A DNA stretch of 64,000 nt from Paracoccus ravus (GCF_004522175.1 NZ_SDEB01000002.1:246278-310277), one strand, 5' to 3'. Shown: positions 51,440 to 60,991, counted from the first letter of the stretch. Notes: generated by a model not told the origin, from the letters alone. A program made the numbers and translations.

Positions 51440-51697
51440 ATGACCCAAATGATCGCCCATTACAGACTTGCCGATTACGACCAGTTCCGCACCGCCTTCG
51501 ACGCGGATGCCGAGGATCGCGGCAATAACGGCCTGTCGCTGCTGCAATTGTGGCGCGAGGGGAATGGCGATGTCTGGGCGCTTTACCAGATCGGCGACGC
51601 TACCCGCGCCAAGGCCTATCTTGATGGCGCGGCAGGCGTTTTCAACAGTCAGGCGGGTGTGTCTGCTGCCGATTTCCATTTCGTCGAGACCGCCTGA
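51440..51697 (+). CDS. hypothetical protein (85 aa) between sucB and lpdA
   Basis: MTQMIAHYRLADYDQFRTAF and LSLLQLWREGNGDVWALYQI suggest a small alpha-beta dimeric-barrel-like fold, similar to ABM or DUF1330-type domains, but no named family is certain. The start has AAGGAG upstream. The TGA shares its last base with the ATG of the MAPEG gene. Unknown function. Confidence 0.7.
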   Translation: MTQMIAHYRLADYDQFRTAFDADAEDRGNNGLSLLQLWREGNGDVWALYQIGDATRAKAYLDGAAGVFNSQAGVSAADFHFVETA

Positions 51698-52089
51698 TGT
51701 CGGCTGAAACGACCGCCCTCGCCCTTGCCGCATTGCTCCAGGCCGTCCAGATCGGATTGGCCGGATATTCCATGAACAGGGACGCCAGTCCCGAATGGAA
51801 CGCCAGCCCGCGCGACACGCAACCCGAATTCTCGCCCCTGACGGGTCGGCTGCGCCGGGCCGTGGACAACCATTTCGAAGGTCTGATCCTCTTCACCATC
51901 GCTGTCGTTCTGGTCGCGATTACCGATACGGACAGCCTGTTGACCGCGATCTGCGCCTGGATCTATCTGCTGGCGCGCATCCTCTATATTCCCGCCTATG
52001 CCCTGGGCTGGTCGCCCTGGCGATCGCTGATCTGGGCATTCGGCTTTCTCGCAACCCTGGTGATGATCGTCACCAGCCTTCTCACATGA
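51697..52089 (+). CDS. MAPEG family membrane protein
   Basis: 130 residues with four membrane helices. SPLTGRLRRAVDNHFEGLIL contains the MAPEG signature region (R-x3-NxxE), and ILYIPAYALGWSPWRSLIW the late Tyr-rich helix. Eukaryotic relatives are glutathione transferases and leukotriene synthases; the bacterial role is unknown. Coupled to the gene before it and 45 nt ahead of lpdA. Confidence 0.87.
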   Translation: MSAETTALALAALLQAVQIGLAGYSMNRDASPEWNASPRDTQPEFSPLTGRLRRAVDNHFEGLILFTIAVVLVAITDTDSLLTAICAWIYLLARILYIPAYALGWSPWRSLIWAFGFLATLVMIVTSLLT

Positions 52090-52134
52090 ACTGAACCGGC
52101 GCGGACAGTCGCCGGATGATCCAAGGAGACCTCC

Positions 52135-53529
52135 ATGTCCACCTATGACCTGATCGTGATCGGGGCCGGCCCCGGCGGCTATGTCTGCGCCATCCGCGCC
52201 GCCCAGCTCGGGCTGAAGGTCGCCTGCGTCGAGGGCCGCGAGACCCTTGGCGGCACCTGCCTGAACGTGGGCTGCATTCCGTCCAAGGCGCTCTTGCACG
52301 CCAGCCACATGCTGCATGAAACCCACGAAAACTTCGAGAAAATGGGCCTGATGGGCGCGCATGTCGAAGTCGACTGGGCCAAGATGCAGGGCTACAAGGC
52401 CGAAACCGTCGGCGGCAATACCAAGGGCATCGAGTTCCTCTTCAAGAAGAACAAGATCGACTGGATCAAAGGCTGGGCCGAGATCGAGGCCGCTGGCCGC
52501 GTGAAAGTCGGCGAAACCGTCTATGAGACGAAGAACATCGTCATCGCCTCGGGTTCGGAACCCTCCAGCCTCAAAGGCGTCGAGGTCGATAACGAGGCCG
52601 GTATCGTCGTCGATTCGACCGGCGCGCTGTCGCTGCCGAAGATCCCGAAGAGCATGGTCGTGATCGGCGCGGGCGTCATCGGTCTGGAACTGGGCTCGGC
52701 CTATTCGCGGCTGGGCGCGGAAGTGACCGTGGTTGAATTCCTCGACGCCATTACCCCCGGCATGGACGGCGAGGTTCAGAAATCGTTCCAGAAGATCCTG
52801 ACCAAGCAGGGCCTGAAATTCGTCCTTGGCGCGGCAGTGTCCGGCACCTCGGTCGAGAACGGCACCGCGAAAGTCACCTACAAGCTGCGCAAGGATGACA
52901 GCGAGCACGTGATCGACGCGGAATGCGTGCTCGTCGCCACCGGTCGCCGTCCCTATGTCTCGGGCCTTGGTCTCGACAAGGTCGGCGTTGCACTGAACGA
53001 GCGTGGCTTCGTGCAGGTCGATGGCCATTGGCAGACTTCGGTCCCCGGTATCTACGCCATTGGCGATGCGGTCCCCGGCCCGATGCTGGCCCATAAAGCC
53101 GAGGATGAGGGCATGGCCGTCGCCGAGGTCGTCGCAGGCAAGCATGGTCATGTGAACTACGCGGTCATCCCGGGCGTGATCTACACCACCCCGGAAGTCG
53201 CCTCGGTCGGCCTGACCGAGGAAGCCGCCAAGGAATCGGGCCGCAAGGTCAAGATCGGCAAATTCCCCTTCATGGGCAATGCCCGCGCCAAGGCCCTGTT
53301 CCAGGCAGAAGGCTTCGTGAAGATGGTGACCGACGCGGAAACCGACCGCGTTCTGGGCTGCCACATCATCGGCCCGAATGCCGGTGAAATGATCCACGAG
53401 GTTTGCGTTGCGATGGAATTCGGGGCCTCGGCTCAGGACATCGCGCTGACCTGCCACGCCCATCCGACCTGCTCGGAAGCGGTGCGCGAGGCGGCTCTGG
53501 CCTGCGGCGGCGGTGCAATTCACGCCTGA
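52135..53529 (+). CDS. lpdA: dihydrolipoyl dehydrogenase (E3)
   Basis: 464 residues. FAD site [20 protein letters not shown], redox-active disulfide in [16 protein letters not shown] (about Cys42 and Cys47), NAD site [19 protein letters not shown], and the catalytic His-Glu pair in [13 protein letters not shown]. Reoxidises the lipoyl arms of SucB. Being in the suc operon, it is the E3 of the 2-oxoglutarate complex. GGAGA precedes the ATG. Confidence 0.98.
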   Translation: MSTYDLIVIGAGPGGYVCAIRAAQLGLKVACVEGRETLGGTCLNVGCIPSKALLHASHMLHETHENFEKMGLMGAHVEVDWAKMQGYKAETVGGNTKGIEFLFKKNKIDWIKGWAEIEAAGRVKVGETVYETKNIVIASGSEPSSLKGVEVDNEAGIVVDSTGALSLPKIPKSMVVIGAGVIGLELGSAYSRLGAEVTVVEFLDAITPGMDGEVQKSFQKILTKQGLKFVLGAAVSGTSVENGTAKVTYKLRKDDSEHVIDAECVLVATGRRPYVSGLGLDKVGVALNERGFVQVDGHWQTSVPGIYAIGDAVPGPMLAHKAEDEGMAVAEVVAGKHGHVNYAVIPGVIYTTPEVASVGLTEEAAKESGRKVKIGKFPFMGNARAKALFQAEGFVKMVTDAETDRVLGCHIIGPNAGEMIHEVCVAMEFGASAQDIALTCHAHPTCSEAVREAALACGGGAIHA

Positions 53530-53581
53530 TCGGCGATTCTGCACCGATAGCGTTGCAACCAAACGGCGAGAATCCGCCGAC

Positions 53582-53616
53582 AGGCCGTCCCCAAGGGGGC
53601 GGCCTTGATTTTGGGT
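53582..53616 (+). terminator. terminator after lpdA
   Basis: AGGCCGTCCCC (53582-53592) pairs with GGGGGCGGCCT (53595-53605) with one G-T pair, followed by TGATTTTGGGTTT. Closes the suc operon. Confidence 0.7.
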
Positions 53617-53674
53617 TTATCGCTTGACCGGCGCATGCGTACACTCTGCCCAACAATAAAAACCGAGGGCAGTC

Positions 53675-54166
53675 ATGAAATCCCTGATCAGTCTGGTCGC
53701 TTTGGCTGGCGTGCTTGCGCTCAGCGCATGCGGCGACAACAGCGTTGATCCTGACCGCCGCTACCTTGTCGCGCCGCGCGCCTCGCAATCCCAGATGGGG
53801 CTTCATGCCAATGAGACGCCGGAACTGCGCCGTCTCATTAACAAGTATTCGGCGGCCTATCAGGTTCCCCCGGAACTGGTGCATCGCGTGATCATCCGCG
53901 AATCACATCACCGCCCGGGCGCGCGCAACGGCCCTTATTACGGGCTGATGCAGATCCTGCCCGCCACCGCGCGCGGCATGGGCTATCGCGGCCCGGCAAG
54001 CGGGTTACTCGATGCCGAGACCAATCTGAAATACGGCGTCAAATATCTGCGCGGGGCTTATCTCGTCTCGGGCGGAAATCATGACGGCGCGGTGAAATGG
54101 TATTCGCGAGGCTATTACTACGAAGCCAAGCGCAAGGGCCTGCTGGAAGAGACGGGCCTCCGATAA
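53675..54166 (+). CDS. lytic transglycosylase lipoprotein, SLT domain
   Basis: 163 residues. The lipobox is ALSAC; a short linker leads to an SLT domain with the catalytic Glu in HRVIIRESHHRPGARNG and the groove motif YYGLMQILPATARGMGY, then NLKYGVKYLRGAYLVSGGN. It is a minimal Slt/EmtA-type enzyme that cleaves peptidoglycan glycan strands, anchored by lipid. Not linked to neighbours by function. Confidence 0.87.
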   Translation: MKSLISLVALAGVLALSACGDNSVDPDRRYLVAPRASQSQMGLHANETPELRRLINKYSAAYQVPPELVHRVIIRESHHRPGARNGPYYGLMQILPATARGMGYRGPASGLLDAETNLKYGVKYLRGAYLVSGGNHDGAVKWYSRGYYYEAKRKGLLEETGLR

Positions 54167-54189
54167 AAAAAGAGAGACGCACCCCATTT

Positions 54190-54219
54190 GCGGCCCCCTC
54201 GTGGGGCCGCTTCTCTTTT
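54190..54219 (+). terminator. terminator after the transglycosylase lipoprotein gene
   Basis: GCGGCCCC (54190-54197), CTCGT loop and GGGGCCGC (54203-54210), then TTCTCTTTT. It ends at the stop of the convergent GNAT gene and so could act for both directions only in part. Confidence 0.82.
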
Positions 54220-54659
54220 CAGGGCTTGCGATTATAGCGGATAAAGGGCGATTTCACCGCGACGCGGTCATAAAGCACCCGGCCCGCATAATTATCCTCG
54301 GCGGTCAGCCAATAGACCGAGGGAACGCCCGCCTTGTCGGCGGCGGCATAGACGGCTTCGATCAGACTGCGCGCGACGCCGCGACGCCGCGCCTCGGGGG
54401 CGGTGAACAGATCCTGCAAATAGCAGACCCCCTCATCGCGCCACAGATTGGGGTGAAAGACGTAATGGACGAGGCCGAGCAACTCGCCATCCTGTTCCCC
54501 GACAAAGGCATGGAAATCGCACGCGTCATCCGACATCAGCCGGGCAAAGGCTTTGTCGTAGAATTCGGCGGGGCGGTCGGCAAAGCCGTAAAACGCCTGA
54601 TAACCCTGATAAAGCCGCTGCCAGCCGGCGCGATCATCGGGGCAGAGTTCCCGGATCAT
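54219..54659 (-). CDS. GNAT family N-acetyltransferase
   Basis: 146 residues. LQDLFTAPEARRRGVARSLI is the acetyl-CoA pyrophosphate loop (motif A, RRxGxA), and WLTAEDNYAGRVLYDRVA is the C-terminal GNAT arm. Substrate unknown. Its ATG overlaps the stop of the MoxR ATPase gene, so they are translated together; a functional link is not known. Confidence 0.86.
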   Translation of the reverse strand: MIRELCPDDRAGWQRLYQGYQAFYGFADRPAEFYDKAFARLMSDDACDFHAFVGEQDGELLGLVHYVFHPNLWRDEGVCYLQDLFTAPEARRRGVARSLIEAVYAAADKAGVPSVYWLTAEDNYAGRVLYDRVAVKSPFIRYNRKP

Positions 54660-55495
54660 CTCTGCCTCCGTGCCATGAAGGCCAGCCGCTCGAACAGCGC
54701 CACATCCTGTTCGTTCTTCAACAGCGCACCATGCAGCTTGGGCAGCATCTCACCCGCCGGGCGCTTCAGATCCTCGGGCGCGAGATCCTCGGCCAAGATC
54801 AGCTTCAGCCAGTCCAGAAGCTCGCTGGTCGAGGGCTTTTTCTTCAGCCCCTGCACATCGCGCAGCTCAAGAAATTGCGTCAGCGCCTCGTCGAGCAGGC
54901 GCGGTTTCAGATCGGGGAAATGCACCTCGACGATGCGCTTCAGCGTGCCCTCGTCGGGGAAGCGGATGTAATGGAAGAAACAGCGGCGCAGAAAGGCGTC
55001 GGGAAGTTCCTTTTCATTGTTCGACGTGATGATGACCACGGGCCGATGACGGGCGCGAATCGTCTCGCCGGTCTCGTAGACGTGGAATTCCATGCGGTCG
55101 AGTTCCTGCAGCAGGTCGTTCGGGAACTCGATATCGGCCTTGTCGATCTCGTCGATCAGCAGGACGAGCTTTTCCTCGGCCTCGAACGCCTGCCACAGTT
55201 TGCCCTTGCGGATATAATTGGCAATGTCATGCACCCGCGCATCGCCCAGCTGGCTGTCGCGCAGCCGCGAGACCGCGTCATATTCGTAGAGCCCCTGCTG
55301 CGCGCGGGTCGTCGATTTCACGTTCCATTCGAGGATCGGCAGACCAAGGCTTTCGGCAACCTGCCGCGCCAGTTCGGTTTTTCCGGTTCCCGGCTCGCCC
55401 TTGACCAGAAGCGGACGCTCGAGGGTGATCGCCGCATTCACCGCGACCGCCAGATCGGGTGGCGCAATATAAGTTTCTGTCGATGAAAACCGCAT
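54656..55495 (-). CDS. MoxR family AAA+ ATPase
   Basis: 279 residues. Walker A is VKGEPGTGKTELA, Walker B LLIDEIDKADIEF, sensor 1 VVIITSNNEKELPDAFLRRC. MoxR ATPases act as chaperones for maturation of oxidoreductase complexes, usually with a VWA-domain partner. No VWA gene is next to it in this window; instead a GNAT gene follows. Divergent from dksA. Confidence 0.92.
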   Translation of the reverse strand: MRFSSTETYIAPPDLAVAVNAAITLERPLLVKGEPGTGKTELARQVAESLGLPILEWNVKSTTRAQQGLYEYDAVSRLRDSQLGDARVHDIANYIRKGKLWQAFEAEEKLVLLIDEIDKADIEFPNDLLQELDRMEFHVYETGETIRARHRPVVIITSNNEKELPDAFLRRCFFHYIRFPDEGTLKRIVEVHFPDLKPRLLDEALTQFLELRDVQGLKKKPSTSELLDWLKLILAEDLAPEDLKRPAGEMLPKLHGALLKNEQDVALFERLAFMARRQR

Positions 55496-55657
55496 CCGCC
55501 TGTCCTTTGCGCAATCCGCGCGAGACTACGCAGCATGTTGTGGCCGTGCAAGCGCAGCATCCGGACTTGCCGGAAAGGCCTAGTGACAAGAAGCCGCATG
55601 TGGATTATTGGACCCCGCAAGGAACTGGCATACAGGCGCCCGGTTCCCGGAGGAACT

Positions 55658-56080
55658 ATGAAAGCCCAAACCTTTCTGCCCGAAGACTATCGTCCTGCCG
55701 AGGACGAGCCCTTCATGAACGAACGGCAACTCGAATATTTTCGTCGCAAGCTGATCGCGTGGAAACAAGAGCTTCTCGATCAGTCCGCGGAAACGCTCGA
55801 GGGCTTGCAGGAAAGTGCGCGCAATGTGCCCGATCTTGCAGACCGCGCCTCGGAGGAGACCGATCGGGCGCTCGAATTGAGAACCCGAGACAGGCAGCGA
55901 AAGCTGGTCAGCAAGATCGACTCGGCGCTGCGACGCATCGAAACCGGCGATTACGGCTATTGCGAAATGACCGGAGAGCCGATCAGCCTCAAGCGGCTGG
56001 ATGCCCGCCCCACGGCGACCATGACTCTGGAAGCGCAGGAAAAGCACGAACGCAAGGAACGCGTTTACCGAGACGACTGA
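55658..56080 (+). CDS. dksA: RNA polymerase-binding transcription factor DksA
   Basis: 140 residues from the ATG at 55658 with GGAGGAA upstream. FMNERQLEYFRRKLIAWK and a long coiled coil with DLADRASEETDRALELRTRD (the tip Asp-x-x-Asp-x-Ala motif) match DksA. The zinc-finger region reads YGYCEMTGEPISLKRLDARP and lacks three of the four cysteines, as is known for the R. sphaeroides DksA. With ppGpp it tunes promoter open complexes in starvation. A frame extending upstream to 55535 is divergent leader. Confidence 0.95.
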   Translation: MKAQTFLPEDYRPAEDEPFMNERQLEYFRRKLIAWKQELLDQSAETLEGLQESARNVPDLADRASEETDRALELRTRDRQRKLVSKIDSALRRIETGDYGYCEMTGEPISLKRLDARPTATMTLEAQEKHERKERVYRDD

Positions 56081-56113
56081 CGACCGTTAGCATCCCTGAT
56101 CGGCGGTGCGACC

Positions 56114-56136
56114 AACCGCCGAGGGGCGGTTTTTTT
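56114..56136 (+). terminator. terminator between dksA and the monooxygenase gene
   Basis: AACCGCC (56114-56120), GAGG loop, GGCGGTT (56125-56131), then a T-run to 56136. The left arm can also pair with an upstream CGGCGGT (56101-56107), so a competing hairpin is possible. Confidence 0.85.
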
Positions 56137-56156
56137 GTATCCTCGGAGGCCAGACC

Positions 56157-57305
56157 ATGCCGGGCTTGGTCCCCTATCACGTCACGATTGTCGGCGCAGG
56201 CATTGCCGGGCTGACTGCGGCCTGCGCTTTGGCGCAACGCGGCGCGCGGGTGCGCGTTCTGGAACGCGCGGGCGCCCTGCGCGAGGTCGGCGCGGGCATT
56301 CAGGTGTCGCCCAATGCGGTGCGGGTGCTCGCAGCGCTTGGTCTCTGGTCGCGTTTCGAGGCGATCAGCCTTGGCTCGGAACAGGTTCAGATGCGCAATG
56401 CGCAGGGCGATCTGGTCGCCCGGCTGGATCTGGCGCGCTACCGGCCCAAGGATCATTTCCGCCTCGTCCATCGCGCCCGCCTCGTCGAGATGCTGGAAAC
56501 CGCCGCCCATGAGGCCGGGGTCGAGATCCAGCTTGGCCATGAGATCCGCGACCTGCCGCAGGATTGCGACCTCGTGATCGGCGCGGATGGCGTGAAAAGC
56601 GTGCTGCGCCCGCTCTGCAACGGCTTCGAGGCCCCCTTCTTCACCGGCCAGACCGCGTGGCGGACACTGATCCCCGAAACCGGCACGCCCGAGCCGGTGG
56701 CGCAGGTCTTCATGGGACCGGGGCGGCATATCGTGAGCTACCCCTTGCCAAACGGGCTGCGCAATATCGTGGCCGTCATGGAACGCCCGGACTGGCAGGA
56801 AGAAGGCTGGTCCCATCCCGGAGATCCCGACGATCTGCGCGCGGCATTCGCGGGCTTTCGCGGGCCGGTTCCGGGCTGGCTCGCTGAGGTCAGCGAGGTC
56901 AGGCTTTGGGGCCTTTTCCGCCATGAGGTCGCCACGAACTGGTATCGCCTGCCAGAAAATGGTGGCCCGGCGCTGGTTCTGATCGGGGACGCGGCGCATC
57001 CGACCTTGCCCTTCATGGCGCAAGGCGCGGTCATGGCGATAGAGGATGCGTGGCTCCTCGCGGCCTGCCTGGGCTCGGGGCGCGAGTTGGTCGCGGCGCT
57101 TGATCATTTCAAGACCCTGCGCCTGCCGCGTTGCCAGCGGATCGTTGGCGCGGCAAATGACAATGCGCGCAATTACCATCTGCGCGGCCCGGTCCGTATG
57201 GTCGCCCATGCCGGATTGCGCACTCTGTCGCGGATCGCGCCCGCCGAGTTGATCGGGCGCTTCGCCTGGCTCTACGATTACGATCCGACCGCCGAGGGGG
57301 TCTAG
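56157..57305 (+). CDS. FAD-dependent aromatic hydroxylase-type monooxygenase
   Basis: 382 residues from the ATG at 56157 (GGAGG upstream). The FAD Rossmann motif is [20 protein letters not shown], the substrate/NADPH DG motif [16 protein letters not shown], and the second FAD motif [17 protein letters not shown]. It resembles salicylate or 3-hydroxybenzoate hydroxylases, but no aromatic pathway genes are near and the substrate is open. The TAG stop is in a CTAG shared with the convergent glmM stop. Confidence 0.85.
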   Translation: MPGLVPYHVTIVGAGIAGLTAACALAQRGARVRVLERAGALREVGAGIQVSPNAVRVLAALGLWSRFEAISLGSEQVQMRNAQGDLVARLDLARYRPKDHFRLVHRARLVEMLETAAHEAGVEIQLGHEIRDLPQDCDLVIGADGVKSVLRPLCNGFEAPFFTGQTAWRTLIPETGTPEPVAQVFMGPGRHIVSYPLPNGLRNIVAVMERPDWQEEGWSHPGDPDDLRAAFAGFRGPVPGWLAEVSEVRLWGLFRHEVATNWYRLPENGGPALVLIGDAAHPTLPFMAQGAVMAIEDAWLLAACLGSGRELVAALDHFKTLRLPRCQRIVGAANDNARNYHLRGPVRMVAHAGLRTLSRIAPAELIGRFAWLYDYDPTAEGV

Positions 57306-58645
57306 GCCGCCTTCTCTACCGCAGAGACGATGCCCTCGACGACCTCACGCAGCGTGGTCTCGTCCTCGGCCTCGGCCATGACGCGGATCAGCGGTTCGGT
57401 GCCGGATTTGCGGATCAGGACGCGGCCCGAGCCGTTCAGCCGCGCCTCGGCCCGCGCGATCTCGGCCTTGACGGCTTCCGCGGAAAGCGGGTCGGCCCCG
57501 GCGGCGTAGCGGACGTTCTTCAGCATCTGCGGCACCGGCTGGAATTGCGTGACGAGTTCCGAGGCCTTGCGCCCGCTGTCGGACAAAGCCGCCAGGAATT
57601 GCAGGCCCGCGATCAGACCATCGCCCGTGGTGGCGTAATCGGTCATCACGATATGGCCCGACTGTTCGCCGCCCAGATTGAAGCCTTCGGCGCGCATCCG
57701 CTCGACGACATAGCGGTCGCCCACCGCGGTGCGCTCGAGCCGCAGCCCGCGGCCTTGCAGGAAGCGCTCGAGCCCAAGGTTCGACATCACCGTCGCGACC
57801 AGCGCGCCGCCGCGCAGCCGGCCCTGCTCGGCCCAGCGGCCCGCCAGCAGCGCCATGATCTGGTCGCCATCGGCCACCTGGCCGCGCTCGTCGATGATCA
57901 TCACCCGGTCGGCATCGCCGTCGAGGCTGATGCCCAGATGCGCGCCATGTTCCAGCACGGCTTTGGCGCAGGCCTCGGGATGGGTCGAACCGACGCCATC
58001 GTTGATGTTGTGCCCGTTCGGGGTGACGCCCAGCGGGATCACCTCGGCCCCGAGTTCCCACAGCACGTCCGGAGCGGCGCGATAGGCGGCGCCATTGGCG
58101 CAATCGACCACGACCTTCAGCCCGTCGAGGCGGTGCCCCACCGGGAAGGTGGTCTTGGCATATTCGACATAGCGCCCGCGCCCGTCATCGATGCGCTTCG
58201 CGCGGCCGATATTCTGCGGCTGGGCCGGGGTGATCTCGGCTGCGACAATGGCCTCAATCTCGGCTTCAGCTTCATCAGACAGCTTGAACCCGTCGGGGCC
58301 GAAGAATTTGATGCCATTGTCCGCCGCCGGATTATGGCTGGCCGAGATCATGATGCCCACATCCGCCCGCATCGAGCGGGTCAGGAAGCCCACCGCCGGG
58401 GTCGGCACCGGGCCGAGCAGCAGCACATTCATGCCCGTCGAGGTCAGGCCCGCCGTCAGCGCGTTCTCCAGCATGTAGCCCGAAAGCCGCGTATCCTTGC
58501 CGATGACGACGCGGTGGTGGTCCTCGCCGCTGCGCCGGAAATAGCGCCCGGCCGCCGCGCCAAGGCGCAGCGCCATTTCGGCGGTCATCGGATGGCTGTT
58601 GGCCCTGCCCCGGACGCCGTCGGTTCCGAAAAGTTTCCTGCTCAT
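57302..58645 (-). CDS. glmM: phosphoglucosamine mutase
   Basis: 447 residues from the ATG at 58645. Converts GlcN-6-P to GlcN-1-P for UDP-GlcNAc. [14 protein letters not shown], the phosphoserine loop [19 protein letters not shown], the metal loop [10 protein letters not shown] and [15 protein letters not shown] C-terminal phosphate site ([13 protein letters not shown]) are present. Its ATG overlaps the folP stop (ATGA). Confidence 0.97.
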   Translation of the reverse strand: MSRKLFGTDGVRGRANSHPMTAEMALRLGAAAGRYFRRSGEDHHRVVIGKDTRLSGYMLENALTAGLTSTGMNVLLLGPVPTPAVGFLTRSMRADVGIMISASHNPAADNGIKFFGPDGFKLSDEAEAEIEAIVAAEITPAQPQNIGRAKRIDDGRGRYVEYAKTTFPVGHRLDGLKVVVDCANGAAYRAAPDVLWELGAEVIPLGVTPNGHNINDGVGSTHPEACAKAVLEHGAHLGISLDGDADRVMIIDERGQVADGDQIMALLAGRWAEQGRLRGGALVATVMSNLGLERFLQGRGLRLERTAVGDRYVVERMRAEGFNLGGEQSGHIVMTDYATTGDGLIAGLQFLAALSDSGRKASELVTQFQPVPQMLKNVRYAAGADPLSAEAVKAEIARAEARLNGSGRVLIRKSGTEPLIRVMAEAEDETTLREVVEGIVSAVEKAA

Positions 58646-59616
58646 CTGTCCCCTCCGGTCACGGCCCGCCAAAGGGCGAGACCCTGTCTTGTTTCTTCCA
58701 CGTCATGGACGCGGTGGATCTGTATGCCCTGCGCGACCCCGGCCAAGGTCACCGCCAGCGTCCCGGCCGCCCGGTCCGCCGCCCGCTCGACCTGCGCGAT
58801 GCTGCCGATGAAGCGCTTGCGCGAGACACCCAGCAGCACGGCGCAGCCCAGCCCGTGAAACAGCGAGATCCGCCGCAGGATCGCCAGATTATGCGCCTCG
58901 GTCTTGCCAAAACCAATGCCCGGATCAATCACGATGCGCGCGCGGGAAATCCCCGCGGCCTCGGCCCGCGCGATGCGCTCGGCCAGCGCGTCATAGACAT
59001 CGAGCAAGACATCGCCATAGGTCGGATTGTCCTGCATCGTCTGGGGGATGCCTTGGGCATGCATGATGCAGACCGGGACGCCCGCCGCAGCCACGGTGGC
59101 GGCCATATCGGGGTCGAAGTCAAAGCCCGAGACATCATTGACGAGCCCCGCGCCCGCCTCGATCGCGGCCTCAGCCACGGCGGCCTTGCGGGTATCGACC
59201 GAGATCCCGGCCTTGCTCCGCGTCGCCGCGATCACCGGGCAGACGCGGGCGATTTCTTCGGCAACCGGCACTTCCAGCGCGCCGGGGCGAGTCGATTCGC
59301 CGCCGATATCGAGAATCTCGGCCCCTTGGGCCAGCAGTTGCCGGGCATGGGCCAGCCCGTCATAGCTGCCGCCATCCGAGAAACTGTCCGGCGTCGCATT
59401 CACGATGCCCATGATCCGCGGCCGGTCCAGCGCCAGCCCCAGCAGGGGCGCGCGGGGCGCGGTCAGGGCGGCCATGACATCGTCCGGGGCGTTGTCGGTG
59501 ATCTGCGGCACCTCGCCCCGGCGCAGCACCTCGAACTGGGAAAACCGGACCCAGCCGCCGGCAAGCTGCAAGTGGCCATGCTCGGCGGGAATGGGGCGGA
59601 AATAGCTTTTGCTCAT
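58642..59616 (-). CDS. folP: dihydropteroate synthase
   Basis: 324 residues, about 40 longer than E. coli FolP because of an N-terminal extension of some 65 residues. The core has [40 protein letters not shown] and a C-terminal SRKRFIGSI with the phosphate-binding Lys/Arg. Joins pABA to dihydropterin pyrophosphate; the target of sulfonamides. Overlaps glmM, and lies 18 nt after folB. Confidence 0.95.
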   Translation of the reverse strand: MSKSYFRPIPAEHGHLQLAGGWVRFSQFEVLRRGEVPQITDNAPDDVMAALTAPRAPLLGLALDRPRIMGIVNATPDSFSDGGSYDGLAHARQLLAQGAEILDIGGESTRPGALEVPVAEEIARVCPVIAATRSKAGISVDTRKAAVAEAAIEAGAGLVNDVSGFDFDPDMAATVAAAGVPVCIMHAQGIPQTMQDNPTYGDVLLDVYDALAERIARAEAAGISRARIVIDPGIGFGKTEAHNLAILRRISLFHGLGCAVLLGVSRKRFIGSIAQVERAADRAAGTLAVTLAGVAQGIQIHRVHDVEETRQGLALWRAVTGGDR

Positions 59617-59634
59617 CTGTCCATCGGCCCTGGG

Positions 59635-60417
59635 CTAGATGCGCCCCGTCGTCACGTGAAACAGCGCCGGAAGCTCCGGCAGCGGTTGATCCTCGGGCAA
59701 TGCCCAGTCGAGGCGGCTCGCCTCAAGCTTATCGGCCAACCAGATCGCCAGAGCCTGCGGCGCTGCGGCAAGGCGTGGCACATCGCGCGCCATGCGGGCG
59801 GGGGCCCAGACCACGGCGCGCCCCTCGGCCCGCGCCCAGTCCAGTTCGGTTCGGCTATCGGCGACGGTCAGGCCAAGGCGTCCGGCCAAGGCCCAGGCCG
59901 CCTGATCCAGCGCCAGCAGGGCAATCTCGTGCGGATTGCCACCCTGCGGCAGCGGCAGGCCCGGCGCATCCGGCACCAGCGCGACGGCACCCTGGGGCAA
60001 GGCAATCTCGCGCCCGTGGAAAATCACGCGGATCGGGGCCGAGACGTCCTGCACCTCGACCCGGGCCTGCCGGCGGGTGATCGACACCCCCAGCGCGCCC
60101 GGAACACGGTCCAGCTTTTCGACCGTCACGCGCACCTCAGCCGCACGGGGATGGGCCAGAACCTGCGCCGCGATCTTTTCCGCGACCGTCTCCAACAGGT
60201 CATAGCGCCGATCGCCCAGCACCGTCGCCACCGCCCCGGTCAGAATGTCATAGCTGAGGATGCGGTCCACCTCGTCATCGACGCCGGAGACATGCACACG
60301 CAGATCGACCTCGATATTGAAGCGCAGCCGCTGGGGCTGGCCCCTCTCGGTCTGGAAGGCGCCGATTTCCGTCGAGACGACGTAATCGCGCAGGTGAATG
60401 CGGTCGGGCTGGTCCAT
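59635..60417 (-). CDS. folB: dihydroneopterin aldolase with an uncharacterised C-terminal domain
   Basis: 260 residues from the ATG at 60417; an ATG at 60426 is also possible. Residues 1-115 are FolB-like: RIHLRDYVVSTEIGAFQTER, LSYDILTGAVATVLGDRRYD with the catalytic Tyr, TVAEKIAAQVLAHP and VEKLDRVPGALGVSI. A further 140 residues with ALPQGAVALVPDAPGLPLPQ and VWAPARMARDVPRLAAAPQA do not match HPPK or another folate enzyme I know. The frame upstream to 60606 contains the SleB-gene terminator. Confidence 0.85.
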   Translation of the reverse strand: MDQPDRIHLRDYVVSTEIGAFQTERGQPQRLRFNIEVDLRVHVSGVDDEVDRILSYDILTGAVATVLGDRRYDLLETVAEKIAAQVLAHPRAAEVRVTVEKLDRVPGALGVSITRRQARVEVQDVSAPIRVIFHGREIALPQGAVALVPDAPGLPLPQGGNPHEIALLALDQAAWALAGRLGLTVADSRTELDWARAEGRAVVWAPARMARDVPRLAAAPQALAIWLADKLEASRLDWALPEDQPLPELPALFHVTTGRI

Positions 60418-60431
60418 GCGCTGCATTTCAC

Positions 60432-60465
60432 AGGAAAACGGCCCCGCCGCAAGGGACAGGGCCGT
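60432..60465 (-). terminator. terminator after the SleB-type hydrolase gene
   Basis: On the - strand ACGGCCC (60465-60459) and GGGCCGT (60444-60438) form a 7-bp GC stem, followed by TTTTCCTG. It lies directly before the folB start, so folBP-glmM need either read-through or their own promoter. Confidence 0.75.
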
Positions 60466-60484
60466 GATGTCTGGTTCCGTCGGC

Positions 60485-60991
60485 TCAGTTCGAGGCCAGA
60501 CGGCGATCCGAGCGGTAGAACGTGTGGCTGCCGATGCGGGTCGTGCGCTCGAACTTGCGCGACCACGAGGGTTTGACGGCGCCGGTATGGAAATAGGTTG
60601 CGCCATTGGTCAGGTTGCGGGGCGCACCCTGAAGCGCGGCCTGAGCGATCTTCTTGGCGCGGTTGAAGGCGCCCTGCTCGCGGATACGGCCCTTCTTATA
60701 GGTGAACTGGCCCTTCTGGTTCACCACACCACATACGGATTTCGGGAACTTTGGGTGATCCACGCGGTTGAGAATGACCTCGGCCACCGCTTGCTGGCCT
60801 TTATGCCCCTCACCGCGGGCTTCGAAATAGAGGGCCTCCGAAAGGCAGGCGAGGTCGGAGGTGCTGACCTTCTGAGCCGATGCCTTGGTGGCGGCTTTGG
60901 TTTCGGCCGAGGCCGGGGCGGCCAACATGGCCGGGGTAACAAGGGCTACACACAGGGAAACGCGCGCCAGCCACGACATGATTGTCGACAT
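60485..60991 (-). CDS. cell wall hydrolase, SleB family
   Basis: 168 residues. A signal peptide (RVSLCVALVTPAMLAAPASA) precedes a hydrolase_2/SleB domain: DLACLSEALYFEARGEGHKG with the probable catalytic Glu, AVAEVILNRVDHPKFPKSVC, and QFTYKKGR, ATYFHTGAVKPSW. In Gram-negative bacteria such proteins are peptidoglycan hydrolases of the cell cycle or of unknown timing; it has nothing to do with spores here. Bounded by a terminator downstream. Confidence 0.88.
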   Translation of the reverse strand: MSTIMSWLARVSLCVALVTPAMLAAPASAETKAATKASAQKVSTSDLACLSEALYFEARGEGHKGQQAVAEVILNRVDHPKFPKSVCGVVNQKGQFTYKKGRIREQGAFNRAKKIAQAALQGAPRNLTNGATYFHTGAVKPSWSRKFERTTRIGSHTFYRSDRRLASN

